From Phycisphaerales bacterium (GTDB lineage Bacteria; Planctomycetota; Phycisphaerae; Phycisphaerales; UBA5793), in contig JADZAS010000030.1 in NCBI GenBank assembly GCA_020852515.1, positions 62,001 through 126,000 of the forward strand: 64,000 bases of DNA, given 5' to 3'. Every line of letters begins with the position of its first letter. The stretch's first letter is position 1. Under the pieces are notes generated by a model, which saw only the letters and a list, made by a program, of their open reading frames with translations, had not been told where the DNA came from and searched no databases. Below are positions 1 through 8,169 of the stretch, in pieces. The position numbers and the translations under genes are program-made.

Positions 1-34
1 CCGCGATCGCGCGGCCTGACGCCTGCAGCGAAGC

Positions 35-799
35 TCACGCGTCCGGGTCAGGCTGTCGGATCCGCGCGAGAATCGGATCATCGCACGCATAGTCGCCCGG
101 ACCCGGAGCCGGGTAGCGCCCTCGTGACGCGACGCGAATCTCGTGGCGCAATTCGAGGCGCATCGCGTCGATGCGCGACTTGAGCAGATCGAGCATGCCC
201 GCAGCGCCCGCCGCCGCCAGTTCGTCATAAGGCACGACCGGTCCGAACCTGATGCGGATGTGGCCGCGCCACTTTGGCGCAGCGCCGCGCGGCCAGGCGT
301 CGTACGCGCCTTCAATCGCCATCGGCAGCACCGGCACCTTGGCGCGCCGGATGAGCAGCGCTGCGCCCGACTTGAACGGGTTCATGGCCCCGTCGTGCGT
401 GCGGCTGCCTTCGGGATAGATCAGGACCATCCGCCCCGCGCGAAGATGCTCGATCGTGGTCTTGATCGACGACGCATCGGGCTTGCTCTGGTCGATCGGA
501 ATGGCGTTGAAGGTGCGGATGACCCAGCCGAAGACCGGGTTCGTAAACAGCGGCACCTTGGCGACGAAGTGAAAGTGCCGGCGGCTGCCCACGGCCATCA
601 GCGGCGGGTCGAAGTTCGTCTGGTGGTTGCCCACCACCAGCACTCCGCCGCGCGGCGGGATGTGCTCGCGCCCCGATACGCGCATGCCATAGAGCAGCGT
701 GAAGAACGTGCGGATGCCGTACCAGCAGAAGTCGTATGCGACCACGCGCGGCAGCGGCACACCGGGGTCGCGCAAGCGGTACCTCTCAAGCAGCGACAT
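35..799 (-). CDS. plsC: 1-acyl-sn-glycerol-3-phosphate acyltransferase (PlsC family)
   Basis: This membrane-associated enzyme transfers an acyl chain to lysophosphatidate to make phosphatidate in phospholipid synthesis. In the 254-residue product the HX4D catalytic motif is NHQTNFD with His59 and Asp64, and the substrate-binding EGSR motif is at 130-133. A hydrophobic stretch near residues 25-38 could anchor it. The ATG shares its A with the stop of the upstream cytidylate kinase (TGATG), so the two are probably translationally coupled. The length is normal for the family. The acyl-acceptor specificity (lysophosphatidate or another lysolipid) cannot be read from the sequence. Confidence 0.9.
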   Translation of the reverse strand: MSLLERYRLRDPGVPLPRVVAYDFCWYGIRTFFTLLYGMRVSGREHIPPRGGVLVVGNHQTNFDPPLMAVGSRRHFHFVAKVPLFTNPVFGWVIRTFNAIPIDQSKPDASSIKTTIEHLRAGRMVLIYPEGSRTHDGAMNPFKSGAALLIRRAKVPVLPMAIEGAYDAWPRGAAPKWRGHIRIRFGPVVPYDELAAAGAAGMLDLLKSRIDAMRLELRHEIRVASRGRYPAPGPGDYACDDPILARIRQPDPDA

Positions 800-1515
800 C
801 AGCCTCCAACCCCCCGGCGCAATGCCGGCAGCCGCTGGCGCACATGGTGCTCAAGGTGCGCCAGCACCTGGTCGTGCGACAGGTCCGTCGTATCCACCAC
901 GATCGCATCATCGGGAATGATCAGCGGCCCGGTCTCGCGGTTGCGGTCGGCGGCGTCGCGCTCGATGATCTCCCGCAGCAGGCGCGCTTCATCGACTTGC
1001 TGGCCCGCCGAGCGGAGTTGATCCGCGCGGCGCTGGGCCCGCGCTTCGGGCGAAGCGTCGAGAAAGAACTTCACCGCCGCATCGGGAAAGACGACCGATC
1101 CCTGGTCGCGCCCTTCGCTCACCAGCCTCGGATGCGCCACCGCGATGCGCCGCTGCTGCTCGACGAGGACCGCGCGAACCTCGGTGCTGCGCGCCACGAT
1201 CGAAGAACCCAGCGTGATGTCAGCATCGCGCAGCCGCTCGGTGATGTCGCGCTCATGCGGGCTGGTGATGAGCAGGCGCGGCGGATCGGCGGTCCAGTCG
1301 AAGCGCAGCACCGCCTGCTGCACCGCACGGGCCACGCCCGGTCCGTCGCCGAAGTCCACGCCGCGATCCAGCGCCACCACCGCCGCGGCGCGGTACATGG
1401 CACCGGTGTCGAGAAACTCGAGGCCGAGTCGGCTGGCCAGCAGTCGCGCCGTCGTCGATTTGCCTGTCCCGGCCGGTCCGTCGATGGTGATGATGACGTG
1501 CTCGGGCTTTGACAT
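799..1515 (-). CDS. cmk: cytidylate kinase
   Basis: This cytosolic enzyme phosphorylates CMP and dCMP with ATP in pyrimidine nucleotide recycling. The N-terminus carries the P-loop GPAGTGKS at residues 13-20, followed by the FLDTGAMYRA substrate-site segment that is highly characteristic of Cmk. The C-terminal RDxxDxxR-type region is seen as ERDAADRNRE. I chose the ATG giving MSKPEHV; a GTG at 1524 and an ATG at 1521 lie just upstream, and a GAGG precedes all three. The product is about 238 residues, slightly longer than typical. It is the first gene of a pair with plsC, an arrangement seen in several bacteria. Confidence 0.93.
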   Translation of the reverse strand: MSKPEHVIITIDGPAGTGKSTTARLLASRLGLEFLDTGAMYRAAAVVALDRGVDFGDGPGVARAVQQAVLRFDWTADPPRLLITSPHERDITERLRDADITLGSSIVARSTEVRAVLVEQQRRIAVAHPRLVSEGRDQGSVVFPDAAVKFFLDASPEARAQRRADQLRSAGQQVDEARLLREIIERDAADRNRETGPLIIPDDAIVVDTTDLSHDQVLAHLEHHVRQRLPALRRGVGG

Positions 1516-1572
1516 GATCATCACGCCTCGCGGCGGTCTTCCATTGATATCCGCGCCGCCGCAGAAGGCGCC

Positions 1573-2511
1573 TCAGGCAGTCTCCAGCATGGCTTCGATA
1601 CCGCGGCGCGCCCCGTTGATGGCATGAACTGCATCGCCCGCGCCCTGGTAATCCAACGCAAGTATCTGCTCGTAGCCCACCGCTCGCAACGCAGCAATGC
1701 AGTCGGGCAGGCGGGAAGGCTCGCTCTCCACCGCCGGCTTCTTCTTCGACGTCTTCTTGCGGATGGTTTTCTTCGTCTTCTTCCTGGACGCGGGCGCCTC
1801 GTCGGGCTCCAGCTCTGCTTCCGGTGGCTCGGTCGGCGGCGGTTCGGGCTCATCGGCAAGGGGTCCGAGGGCCTCCACGTCGTGTTCGCCGAAACTCGCC
1901 AGCACCGCGCCGGCATAGGGCGCCGTCTGGCGAAGCGCCGCCACGCAGTCCTGCGTTCGGCAGGCAGCTTCAAAGGTCGGCAGCGTGCCAATGCGGAACC
2001 CGCCGACCTTCTTCACGAGTTCGATGAGCCATGACGGCTCGCCGATCCAGTCTCTGGACGGCTCGATCAGCACGTTGAGTTCGAGCCGGTCCACGCGTTC
2101 AAGCACGCGACGGAAAAACACCGTGTGCAGGTCGAATTCGCGCTCGTCGGCGGCGGCTTTGGTGCACCGGGGCTGGATGGACAGGGCGTTGCAGCCCAGC
2201 CGATTCGCCGCCCGCGCCACGAGATCGATGCGCTTCAGCGCCGCCGAAAACAAGGCTCCCTCGGGCACCCCCGTCAGCGTCGGCTCGGATTCGCGCAGCA
2301 GCAGGCACGGGCAGCCCGCCTGGTCGGCCTGGGTGCGCAGCGCATCAAGTTCGTCGAGCCCCCAACCCTTGAGCAGAGCAGTATCGAGCACCAGCCCCCG
2401 CAGGCCGGTCTGCTGAAATGCGAATCTCGGCAAGCCGCTCATCGGCAGCGCGGAGGCGCCGCGGGCTTTCAGACGGGCAGAGAGGGATCGGGCAGTGAGC
2501 GTCAGGAGCAT
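1573..2511 (-). CDS. TIM-barrel (xylose isomerase-like) protein with charged insert
   Basis: The 312-residue product resembles the sugar phosphate isomerase/epimerase TIM-barrel superfamily: alternating strand and helix segments, a LNVLIEPSRDW strand, and a final LALDYQG strand. Its substrate is not recognisable. A linker at about 225-275 is unusual. It is first rich in Pro and Glu, then strongly basic (KKTKKTIRKKTSKKK), and it interrupts the barrel before its last strand and helix. The gene lies about 57 bases upstream of cmk on the same strand, so they could share a transcript. The fold is fairly likely; enzyme activity is unproven because the usual metal-binding residues are not clearly conserved. 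Confidence 0.6.
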   Translation of the reverse strand: MLLTLTARSLSARLKARGASALPMSGLPRFAFQQTGLRGLVLDTALLKGWGLDELDALRTQADQAGCPCLLLRESEPTLTGVPEGALFSAALKRIDLVARAANRLGCNALSIQPRCTKAAADEREFDLHTVFFRRVLERVDRLELNVLIEPSRDWIGEPSWLIELVKKVGGFRIGTLPTFEAACRTQDCVAALRQTAPYAGAVLASFGEHDVEALGPLADEPEPPPTEPPEAELEPDEAPASRKKTKKTIRKKTSKKKPAVESEPSRLPDCIAALRAVGYEQILALDYQGAGDAVHAINGARRGIEAMLETA

Positions 2512-2618
2512 GAGTGCAACGGCTTTTGGGGCGGCAGTCTAGCCGCCTCCACCGCCCGAGCCACCGCGGCGGCCGGCATTGCCCAGGCACGATGGAAACC
2601 GCCCAACGCCGGTTTCGA

Positions 2619-2714
2619 ATAAAAAACGCGTAGCCAAACAGAGCCGGCTACGCGCGGAGGGGAGAAAGATCGAGTTGAGGAATACCGTCCCGCCGAGGGG
2701 CGGGCCTGAATTCG
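2619..2714 (-). ncRNA. candidate small RNA (or leader attenuator)
   Basis: The 469-base gap between two divergent genes holds a complete minus-strand transcription unit with no convincing ORF. A strong promoter is followed about 95 nt later by a perfect hairpin and six T. The predicted RNA begins near GGGACGAAUUC and forms a CCCGCC/GGCGGG hairpin. It then has a single-stranded pyrimidine stretch, CUUUCUCCCCUCC, complementary to Shine-Dalgarno sequences, before the terminator stem. This fits a trans-acting sRNA. It could instead be a 5' leader with an attenuator for the TIM-barrel gene, whose start lies about 107 bases beyond the T-tract. I recognise no known RNA family. The rest of the gap (2748-2980) shows nothing clear beyond the gcvH ribosome binding site. 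Confidence 0.5.
2621..2654 (-). terminator. intrinsic terminator of the candidate small RNA
   Basis: The arms CGCGTAGCC (2627-2635) and GGCTACGCG (2646-2654) form a perfect 9-bp stem with a 10-nt loop. On the minus strand they are followed by six T (2626-2621). The T-tract is on the minus side only, so it ends minus-strand transcription. Confidence 0.75.
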
Positions 2715-2719
2715 TCCCT

Positions 2720-2747
2720 AGTATACGGCAACCAAACGGATTGACAA
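2720..2747 (-). promoter_or_regulatory. sigma70-type promoter of the candidate small RNA
   Basis: On the minus strand TTGTCA (2747-2742) and TATACT (2725-2720) are separated by 16 bases. Each hexamer differs from consensus at one position. Transcription would start near 2714. This is one of the best consensus promoters in the window and it points at the ORF-free stretch. Confidence 0.6.
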
Positions 2748-2980
2748 CCGTTCTCACCGATTTTTCCCATCTTATCACATAACCTGAGGCCAAATCACCA
2801 CTTTCGGTAGTCAATTGTTGTGGAAAACCGGGTTTTTCGGTCCGCAGGCCCGCTCAACCCCGCCGCGCTACCATCAAATCCTTCGAACTCCCGCCGAACG
2901 GGCCATCGGTTCGACCCACGGCCAAACCCCCGATCCTGGTGAAAACCCGCGCCGACTCAGATTGAGGAGATCCGCCCGCC

Positions 2981-3361
2981 ATGCCCAGCCCCGCCGACCG
3001 CCGGTACAGCGAATCGCACGAGTGGCACAAACTCGAAGGCGACATCGTCACCCTCGGTATTTCGAAGTTCGCGGTCGATGAACTCACCGACGTCACCTAC
3101 GTCGAGGTCAAGCCCGTGGGCACGACCCTCAAGGCCGGCGACACGATCGGCGAGGTCGAATCCGTCAAAGCCACCAGCGAAATCTACTCCGCAGTCGGCG
3201 GCGAAATCGTTGACGTCAACGCGAACCTCGCCGACGATCCGGCGATTCTCAATCGCGACCCGTACGAAGCCGGCTGGCTCTGCCGCATCAAGGTCAGCGA
3301 CGCAGCGCCGCTCGAATCGCTCATGCAGCAGACTGAGTACGACAAGAAGAACCCCTCGTGA
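2981..3361 (+). CDS. gcvH: glycine cleavage system H protein
   Basis: The 126-residue lipoyl carrier shuttles the aminomethyl group between the P, T and L proteins of glycine cleavage. The lipoylation site is Lys63 in EVESVKATSEIYSAV. The N-terminal YSESHEWHKLEGD segment and the GWLCRIKV end segment are typical, and the length is normal. A GAGGAG lies 11 bases before the ATG. The other gcv genes are absent. Instead the stop overlaps the GTG of an ABC ATPase by four bases, an unusual partner. The H protein could also act in lipoate relay. Confidence 0.95.
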   Translation: MPSPADRRYSESHEWHKLEGDIVTLGISKFAVDELTDVTYVEVKPVGTTLKAGDTIGEVESVKATSEIYSAVGGEIVDVNANLADDPAILNRDPYEAGWLCRIKVSDAAPLESLMQQTEYDKKNPS

Positions 3362-4131
3362 ACCAGGCCGTGATCGAGGCCCCCGCGCTCATCGACGTGC
3401 GCGGCCTGCGCAAGGTTTACAACTCCGGCGCCGAGCGCGTCGAGGCCCTCGCGGACGTCAGCCTTTCAATTCGCGGCGGCGGCTTCGTGGGCATCATGGG
3501 GCCGAGCGGCTCGGGAAAGAGCACGCTGCTGCACCTGCTGGCCGGCCTCGATCGACCCACGGCGGGCGAGATCTTCATCGACGGGCAGGCGGTGCACGCC
3601 ATGTCCGAGGCCCAACTCACATCGTACCGCCGCCGGCGCATCGGCATCATCTTCCAGCAGTTCAATCTGCTGGGCACGATGACGGCGCTGGACAACGTCA
3701 TGCTGCCCGGCGTGCTCGACGGCCGGCCCGAGGCGTGGCTGCGCCAGCGGGCTGGTGAGCTGCTCGAGTCGCTGGGCCTGGGCGGGCGCGTGAACCACCG
3801 GCCCGATGCGCTCAGCGGCGGCGAGCAGCAGCGCGTCGCCATTGCGCGGGCTCTGCTCTTTCAGCCGCGCGTACTCTTCGCCGACGAGCCGACGGGCAAT
3901 CTCGACTCGACCTCCAGCCGCCGCATCTGGGAGATGCTCGCGAACATGGCTCGCGCGGACGATCTGACGATCCTGATGGTGACGCACGAACCGGCTGCGG
4001 CGGCGCATTGCCATCGCGTGTTCATCATCGGCGACGGGCGCGTCACCGACGAGATCGACGTCGGCCAGCACGACTCAACCTGGCTCGCGGCGCGCTACCA
4101 GCAGATCGTCGACCACAGCACGAGTCAATAA
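3358..4131 (+). CDS. ABC transporter ATP-binding protein (LolD/MacB type)
   Basis: This is the nucleotide-binding subunit for the permease encoded 30 bases downstream. In the 257 residues, Walker A is GPSGSGKS (48-55), the signature is LSGGEQQR (152-159) and Walker B is VLFADEPT (172-179), with a switch histidine in VTHEP. The spacing and the FQQFNLL Q-loop are typical of the LolD/MacB/YbbA group that drives mechanotransmission rather than classical import. Translation starts at a GTG overlapping the gcvH stop (GTGA), so it is probably translationally coupled to gcvH. The substrate is unknown; lipoprotein or lipid export is the family norm. Confidence 0.88.
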   Translation: MNQAVIEAPALIDVRGLRKVYNSGAERVEALADVSLSIRGGGFVGIMGPSGSGKSTLLHLLAGLDRPTAGEIFIDGQAVHAMSEAQLTSYRRRRIGIIFQQFNLLGTMTALDNVMLPGVLDGRPEAWLRQRAGELLESLGLGGRVNHRPDALSGGEQQRVAIARALLFQPRVLFADEPTGNLDSTSSRRIWEMLANMARADDLTILMVTHEPAAAAHCHRVFIIGDGRVTDEIDVGQHDSTWLAARYQQIVDHSTSQ

Positions 4132-4161
4132 ACGGGACAGGTACGTTATTCTGAGGCGATC

Positions 4162-6729
4162 ATGATCCGGGCCTCCTGGAAGATCGGCATCAACAGTCTC
4201 TGGGCCAGGCCCGGGCGCACCACGCTGCTGCTGCTGGCCGTCGCGCTGGCCACGAGCCTGGTCGTCGTCGTCTCCACGTCGCTCGACTCGCTCTCGGCTT
4301 CGTTGCGCGACGCCATGGAGGACATGCTCGGCAGCGCCGACATGTACGTCCGCCACCAGTCCGGCGGGCGGCTGCCGGAGAATCTCATCGAGCAGGCCGC
4401 GGCGTGGCCCGAGGTCGCCTTCGCCACGCCGCAACTCATCTCCACCGTCGCACTGCAGAATCAGCGCAACGAAATGGACGGCCTCTTCGAAGGCATCGGT
4501 ATCGATCTGCAGCGCGAGAACGACGTGCGGCCGCTCGAATTCGTCGCGGGGCGCATGGCGCAGTCGGCTGATGAAGTCATCTTCGACCCGCGCGTGGCCG
4601 ACCTGCTCGAGGCCGAAGTGGGCGACACCATTCGCATCGGCGACTGGGGCCGCGAGCGCGATCTCACGCTGGTGGGCATCCACAAGCGCGTCAATCTCGC
4701 CGTGCTGCAGAATCCGCAGTTTCGCCTGGACATCCACGCCTTTCAGGACATCGCCGGCTATCCGCAGCGCATCACTTCCGTGGACATCGTGCTCAATCCA
4801 GGCGAAGTGATCGACGACGTGATCCGCCTGCGCGGCGGCTCGATCAAGGCGCCGGCCGAACTCACGCCGTCGGACATCGCGCGGGCGGGGCTCGATCGCA
4901 ACCTGCGCGGCATGGAGATCCTGCGCTACATCGCCGTGCTCTTTGCGTTCCTGTGCTGCACGTTCATCGTGCTCACCGGCCTGACGACGGCCATCACGCA
5001 GCGCATCACCGAGCTGGCGACGCTGCGCTGCATCGGCGCCGCGCGGGGCACGATCTTCTGTTCGCAACTGCTCGTCGGCGCGGCCATCGGCGCCATCGGC
5101 GGGCTTCTCGGCCTGCCGCTGGGTTTGCTCTGGTCGCTGCTGTTTTCGCTGATCTTCAATTCGTATCTGCGCGCCGGGCTGGTGATCGGCGTGGGCCCAC
5201 TGGCCATTGCCCTGGCCGCCGCGATCCTCGCGGGCCTGGCGGGCGCGCTGCTGCCGGCGTGGTCGTGCGCCCGCATCACGCCGCTGGCGGCTTTGCGGGT
5301 GCGCTCGCGGCCGCACCGGCTCGGCCGCGTCTGGCTGGTCGTGCTCGGCGGCGCGGCGGCGCTGCTGATTCAGCAACTCAGCCTGCGCCTGCCTGAGAAC
5401 GAACAGGCGGCGTTCTGGGGGCACCTCTTCTTCGGTGCGCCCATCATGGTCGCCGCTTGGTTTGCGCTCAGCGTGCCCTCGCTGCTTCTTGTGACCTGGC
5501 TCGCCGCCGGCATGCTCTCGCGCCTGCTCGGTCTGCCTCGCGGTCTGCTGCACTCTTCTGTTCTCGCCACGCCCTATCGCAACGGATTCACCGCGGGCGC
5601 GCTGATGCTCGGGCTGGCGATCATGATCGCCGTGCGCGCCGCCGGCGGGGGATTGCTCGACAACTGGATCGATCCGATCCGCTTTCCCGACGCCTTCATC
5701 ACGAGACAGGGCGGCGTGCCCGAGGAACACCAGAAGTGGGTCGCCGAGCAGCCTTGGGTCGGGCACGTCTCGCCCATCGGCCTGTTCAAACTCGACGTCG
5801 AAGATCAGCACCTCTTTGGCGTCAAGGGCATCGCTCCGCAGAGCGTCTATTACATTTCCTTCGAGCCCGAACCATTCTTCGCGATGACGAACATCGAGTG
5901 GGTGCAGGGCAACGAGCAGGAGGCGCGAGAGCGCCTGGCCCAGGGCGACGCCATCCTCGTCGCGCGCGAGTTCCTCACGGCGCGCGGAATCGGCGTGGGC
6001 GACCGCCTCAAACTCAGCGCCGGCCCCACCGAGCATGAATTCGAGATCGTCGGCGTCGTCTCATCGCCCGGGCTCGACATCGCCACCGAGATCTTCGGCA
6101 TCGAAGGGCAGTTCCAGCAGCAGGCCGTCTCGAGCGTCTTCGGCACGCGCGCCGATGCTCTGCGCATCTTCGACAACGCTTCAGTGCGGCTGTTTCAGTT
6201 CGAAGTGCTCGACGACAGCCTGACCGACGAGCAGATCAGCGAGCGCCTCGAAGCGGGCCTGGGCCCGGTCTTCTTCGGTTCGGGCCGGCTCATCAAGGAA
6301 GCCCTGCGCTCGCTGGCCGAGCGCCTCATGCGGATGACCAACGTGATCGCGTTTGCCTCGCTGATGGTTGCGGCGCTGGGGATGGCCAACGTCATCGCAG
6401 CCAACGTTGCTGCTCGCAAGTTTGAGTTCGGCGTGCTGCGCTCCATCGGCGGCTCGGCTGGCGTCGTCGGGCGGCTTATCGTCGCCGAGGCGCTGCTCAT
6501 CGGCATGGCGTCGTGGATCACCGGCACGGGCCTGGGCCTGTGGGACGCCTCCAACGGCACCTACCTGCTGCGGCGCCTGGCGGGGGTGGATATCGACCTG
6601 GCCCTGCCCTGGCCGGCGATGTGGGGCTACGGCCTCGTGCTCGTCTTTGCCCTCGTCGCGGCCCTGCCCACGGCCATGCGCCTGGCCCGCCGCACCCCAT
6701 GCGAACTGCTGGCCCGCCGGGCGGAGTAG
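4162..6729 (+). CDS. ABC transporter permease with two FtsX domains
   Basis: The 855-residue inner-membrane protein has one N-terminal membrane segment (about 13-36), a large extracytoplasmic domain, and a first FtsX block of three segments (about 255-370). Further hydrophobic segments follow (about 390-500), then a second periplasmic domain and a final FtsX block of three segments (about 710-845). This is the YbbP/AttG-like two-FtsX layout, not the four-segment MacB layout. A GAGG lies five bases before the ATG. With the preceding ATPase it forms a complete exporter or lipid/lipoprotein extraction machine. No accessory fusion protein is nearby. Confidence 0.85.
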   Translation: MIRASWKIGINSLWARPGRTTLLLLAVALATSLVVVVSTSLDSLSASLRDAMEDMLGSADMYVRHQSGGRLPENLIEQAAAWPEVAFATPQLISTVALQNQRNEMDGLFEGIGIDLQRENDVRPLEFVAGRMAQSADEVIFDPRVADLLEAEVGDTIRIGDWGRERDLTLVGIHKRVNLAVLQNPQFRLDIHAFQDIAGYPQRITSVDIVLNPGEVIDDVIRLRGGSIKAPAELTPSDIARAGLDRNLRGMEILRYIAVLFAFLCCTFIVLTGLTTAITQRITELATLRCIGAARGTIFCSQLLVGAAIGAIGGLLGLPLGLLWSLLFSLIFNSYLRAGLVIGVGPLAIALAAAILAGLAGALLPAWSCARITPLAALRVRSRPHRLGRVWLVVLGGAAALLIQQLSLRLPENEQAAFWGHLFFGAPIMVAAWFALSVPSLLLVTWLAAGMLSRLLGLPRGLLHSSVLATPYRNGFTAGALMLGLAIMIAVRAAGGGLLDNWIDPIRFPDAFITRQGGVPEEHQKWVAEQPWVGHVSPIGLFKLDVEDQHLFGVKGIAPQSVYYISFEPEPFFAMTNIEWVQGNEQEARERLAQGDAILVAREFLTARGIGVGDRLKLSAGPTEHEFEIVGVVSSPGLDIATEIFGIEGQFQQQAVSSVFGTRADALRIFDNASVRLFQFEVLDDSLTDEQISERLEAGLGPVFFGSGRLIKEALRSLAERLMRMTNVIAFASLMVAALGMANVIAANVAARKFEFGVLRSIGGSAGVVGRLIVAEALLIGMASWITGTGLGLWDASNGTYLLRRLAGVDIDLALPWPAMWGYGLVLVFALVAALPTAMRLARRTPCELLARRAE

Positions 6730-6741
6730 AATGGTGGGCAG

Positions 6742-6769
6742 TTGCCCCGAGCAGGTTGGCTGCGATAAT
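6742..6769 (+). promoter_or_regulatory. candidate rpsT promoter
   Basis: TTGCCC (6742-6747) and GATAAT (6764-6769) are separated by 16 bases and lie about 75 bases before the rpsT start. The promoter sits just past the end of the permease gene and would allow independent expression of S20. Assigned by hexamer match only. Confidence 0.45.
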
Positions 6770-6842
6770 CAGCGTTCCCGATGGTCCGGCGCCGTCGCGC
6801 CGCCGCAGGGCATTCGCAAGCGACTTTAGAGGTTGATCCGAC

Positions 6843-7115
6843 ATGGCTCATACGATTTCGTCCCGCAAGCGCGTCCGCCAGACCCAGGCCCACAACGCCA
6901 GAAACCGGTGGCGCAAGCGCCGCATTCAGTCCGCCGTCAAGGCCTTTGACGACCTGATCGGCCACCGCGGCTCGTACGCCGACGCCGAGAAGGCCTATCG
7001 CGATGCCTCGGCCGTTCTGGATCGCGTGGCGGGCAAGGGCACGATTCACCGCAACAAGGCGGCCCGCAAGAAGAGCCGCATGGCGAAAAAGCTGGCAACG
7101 CTCAAGCAGGGCTGA
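6843..7115 (+). CDS. rpsT: 30S ribosomal protein S20
   Basis: This 90-residue basic protein binds 16S rRNA in the small subunit. The start MAHTISSRKRVRQTQAHNAR and the IHRNKAARKKSRMAKKL C-terminal helix are diagnostic for bS20. The length is normal. A GAGG lies 10 bases before the ATG. Downstream, arms CGGGCGCC (7137-7144) and GGCGCCCG (7161-7168) could form a hairpin but no T-tract follows, so I do not call a terminator there. Confidence 0.96.
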   Translation: MAHTISSRKRVRQTQAHNARNRWRKRRIQSAVKAFDDLIGHRGSYADAEKAYRDASAVLDRVAGKGTIHRNKAARKKSRMAKKLATLKQG

Positions 7116-7184
7116 ACGCAGGGCGCAGGCGCATCGCGGGCGCCCGCCAGCCTCAGCTGAGGCGCCCGGAGCCGGGGTGGACGG

Positions 7185-8111
7185 ATGGCTCGATCAAGCA
7201 GCACCAGCCGCCGCACCAAGGTGCCTTCCGCCAACGCTTCGCGACGCAGCACATCCAGGAGATCACGCACGCCGGGCGGATCTGATCCGACCGGCGCTTT
7301 GTTGCGCCATGCCCGCCGCGGCGGCGGCGGTCCCGGGCTGGGCTGGTACCTCGAACTCTCCCAGCGCCCCCTCCAGATTCTCATCTTCCTGCTGCCGCTC
7401 GTAGCCCTCTATGAGATCGGCACCTGGCTCTACGCCAGCGGCGCGGCGATCGGCGCCGGCGGCAACGAGTCCATCACCATCAGCGCCTACAAACTGCTCA
7501 ACGACTTCTTCGGCGCCTTCGGCGTCGGCGGGCTCTACCTTCCCGGCGCCGCGCTCGTCACCGTGCTGCTGCTCTGGCACGTCTTTGCGCGCGACCCGTG
7601 GGAAGTGCACCTCGGCGTGCCGCTGGTCATGCTGGTCGAGTCGCTGCTGCTGGCCCTTCCCCTGCTCGTGCTCGATCAACTCATCAATCGGCTCTTTGCG
7701 GGCGCGCCCGGGCCCGCGCTGGCGCTGCTCAGCGCGCCGCCCATCGAATCACTCTCGTGGCAGGCGCGGCTGACGCTCAGCGTCGGCGCGGGCATCTACG
7801 AAGAACTCGTGTTCCGCATGATCGTCATTGCGCTGGTGCACATGCTGCTGGTCGATTTTGGCAAGATGAAATCCGCGCAGGGCGCCGTCATCGCGCTGGT
7901 CATCTCCGCCGTCGCCTTCACGTTCTACCACGACGTATCCGTGGGCGGCGTCATGCAGGCTCAGCGCATCGCGTTCTACTTCGTCTCCGGCCTGTTCTTC
8001 GCCAGCGTCTACGTCATGCGCGGCTTCGGCGTGGTCGTCGGCACGCACGCAGCGTACGACGCGCTGGTGATCGTCATCCTGCCGCTCATGGCTACCAGCA
8101 ACAGCGCGTAA
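7185..8111 (+). CDS. CPBP family intramembrane glutamic endopeptidase
   Basis: The 308-residue product has a basic, low-complexity N-terminal tail (residues 1-50) and then about seven membrane segments. The CPBP (Abi/CAAX protease) motifs are in order: EELVFR with Glu206, Glu207 and Arg211; His249 in FTFYHD; and a third motif THAAYD with His288 and Asp292. These are the expected catalytic and metal/water-coordinating residues, so it is probably active. Its substrate is unknown. The gene is convergent with the EF-G-like gene. Confidence 0.82.
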   Translation: MARSSSTSRRTKVPSANASRRSTSRRSRTPGGSDPTGALLRHARRGGGGPGLGWYLELSQRPLQILIFLLPLVALYEIGTWLYASGAAIGAGGNESITISAYKLLNDFFGAFGVGGLYLPGAALVTVLLLWHVFARDPWEVHLGVPLVMLVESLLLALPLLVLDQLINRLFAGAPGPALALLSAPPIESLSWQARLTLSVGAGIYEELVFRMIVIALVHMLLVDFGKMKSAQGAVIALVISAVAFTFYHDVSVGGVMQAQRIAFYFVSGLFFASVYVMRGFGVVVGTHAAYDALVIVILPLMATSNSA

Positions 8112-8112
8112 G

Positions 8113-8141
8113 AAAACGCCCGCGTTCGGAAAGCGCGGGCG
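8113..8141 (-). terminator. intrinsic terminator of the EF-G-like gene
   Basis: CGCCCGCG (8117-8124) and CGCGGGCG (8134-8141) form a perfect 8-bp stem with a 9-nt loop. On the minus strand four T follow (8116-8113). The plus side has no T-tract, so it serves the minus-strand gene ending at 8170. Confidence 0.65.
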
Positions 8142-8169
8142 CTGATGGGGTTCGAGGCAACAGGATCGC

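Noticed and set aside
2539-2814. Minus-strand frame of 91 codons over the candidate sRNA
   Set aside because: It runs through a perfect terminator, lacks a ribosome binding site and ends in poly-Gly. An RNA gene explains the signals better.
2748-2980. Possible glycine riboswitch before gcvH
   Set aside because: The conserved glycine-aptamer core sequences could not be found; the region lacks the paired-aptamer pattern.
4075-6036. Long minus-strand frame of 653 codons
   Set aside because: It is antisense to the FtsX permease and rich in Arg, Glu, His and Gly, as shadow frames in GC-rich DNA are. The plus frame has a clear membrane layout.
7137-7168. Hairpin after rpsT as terminator
   Set aside because: The 8-bp stem has a long loop and no T-tract on the plus strand.
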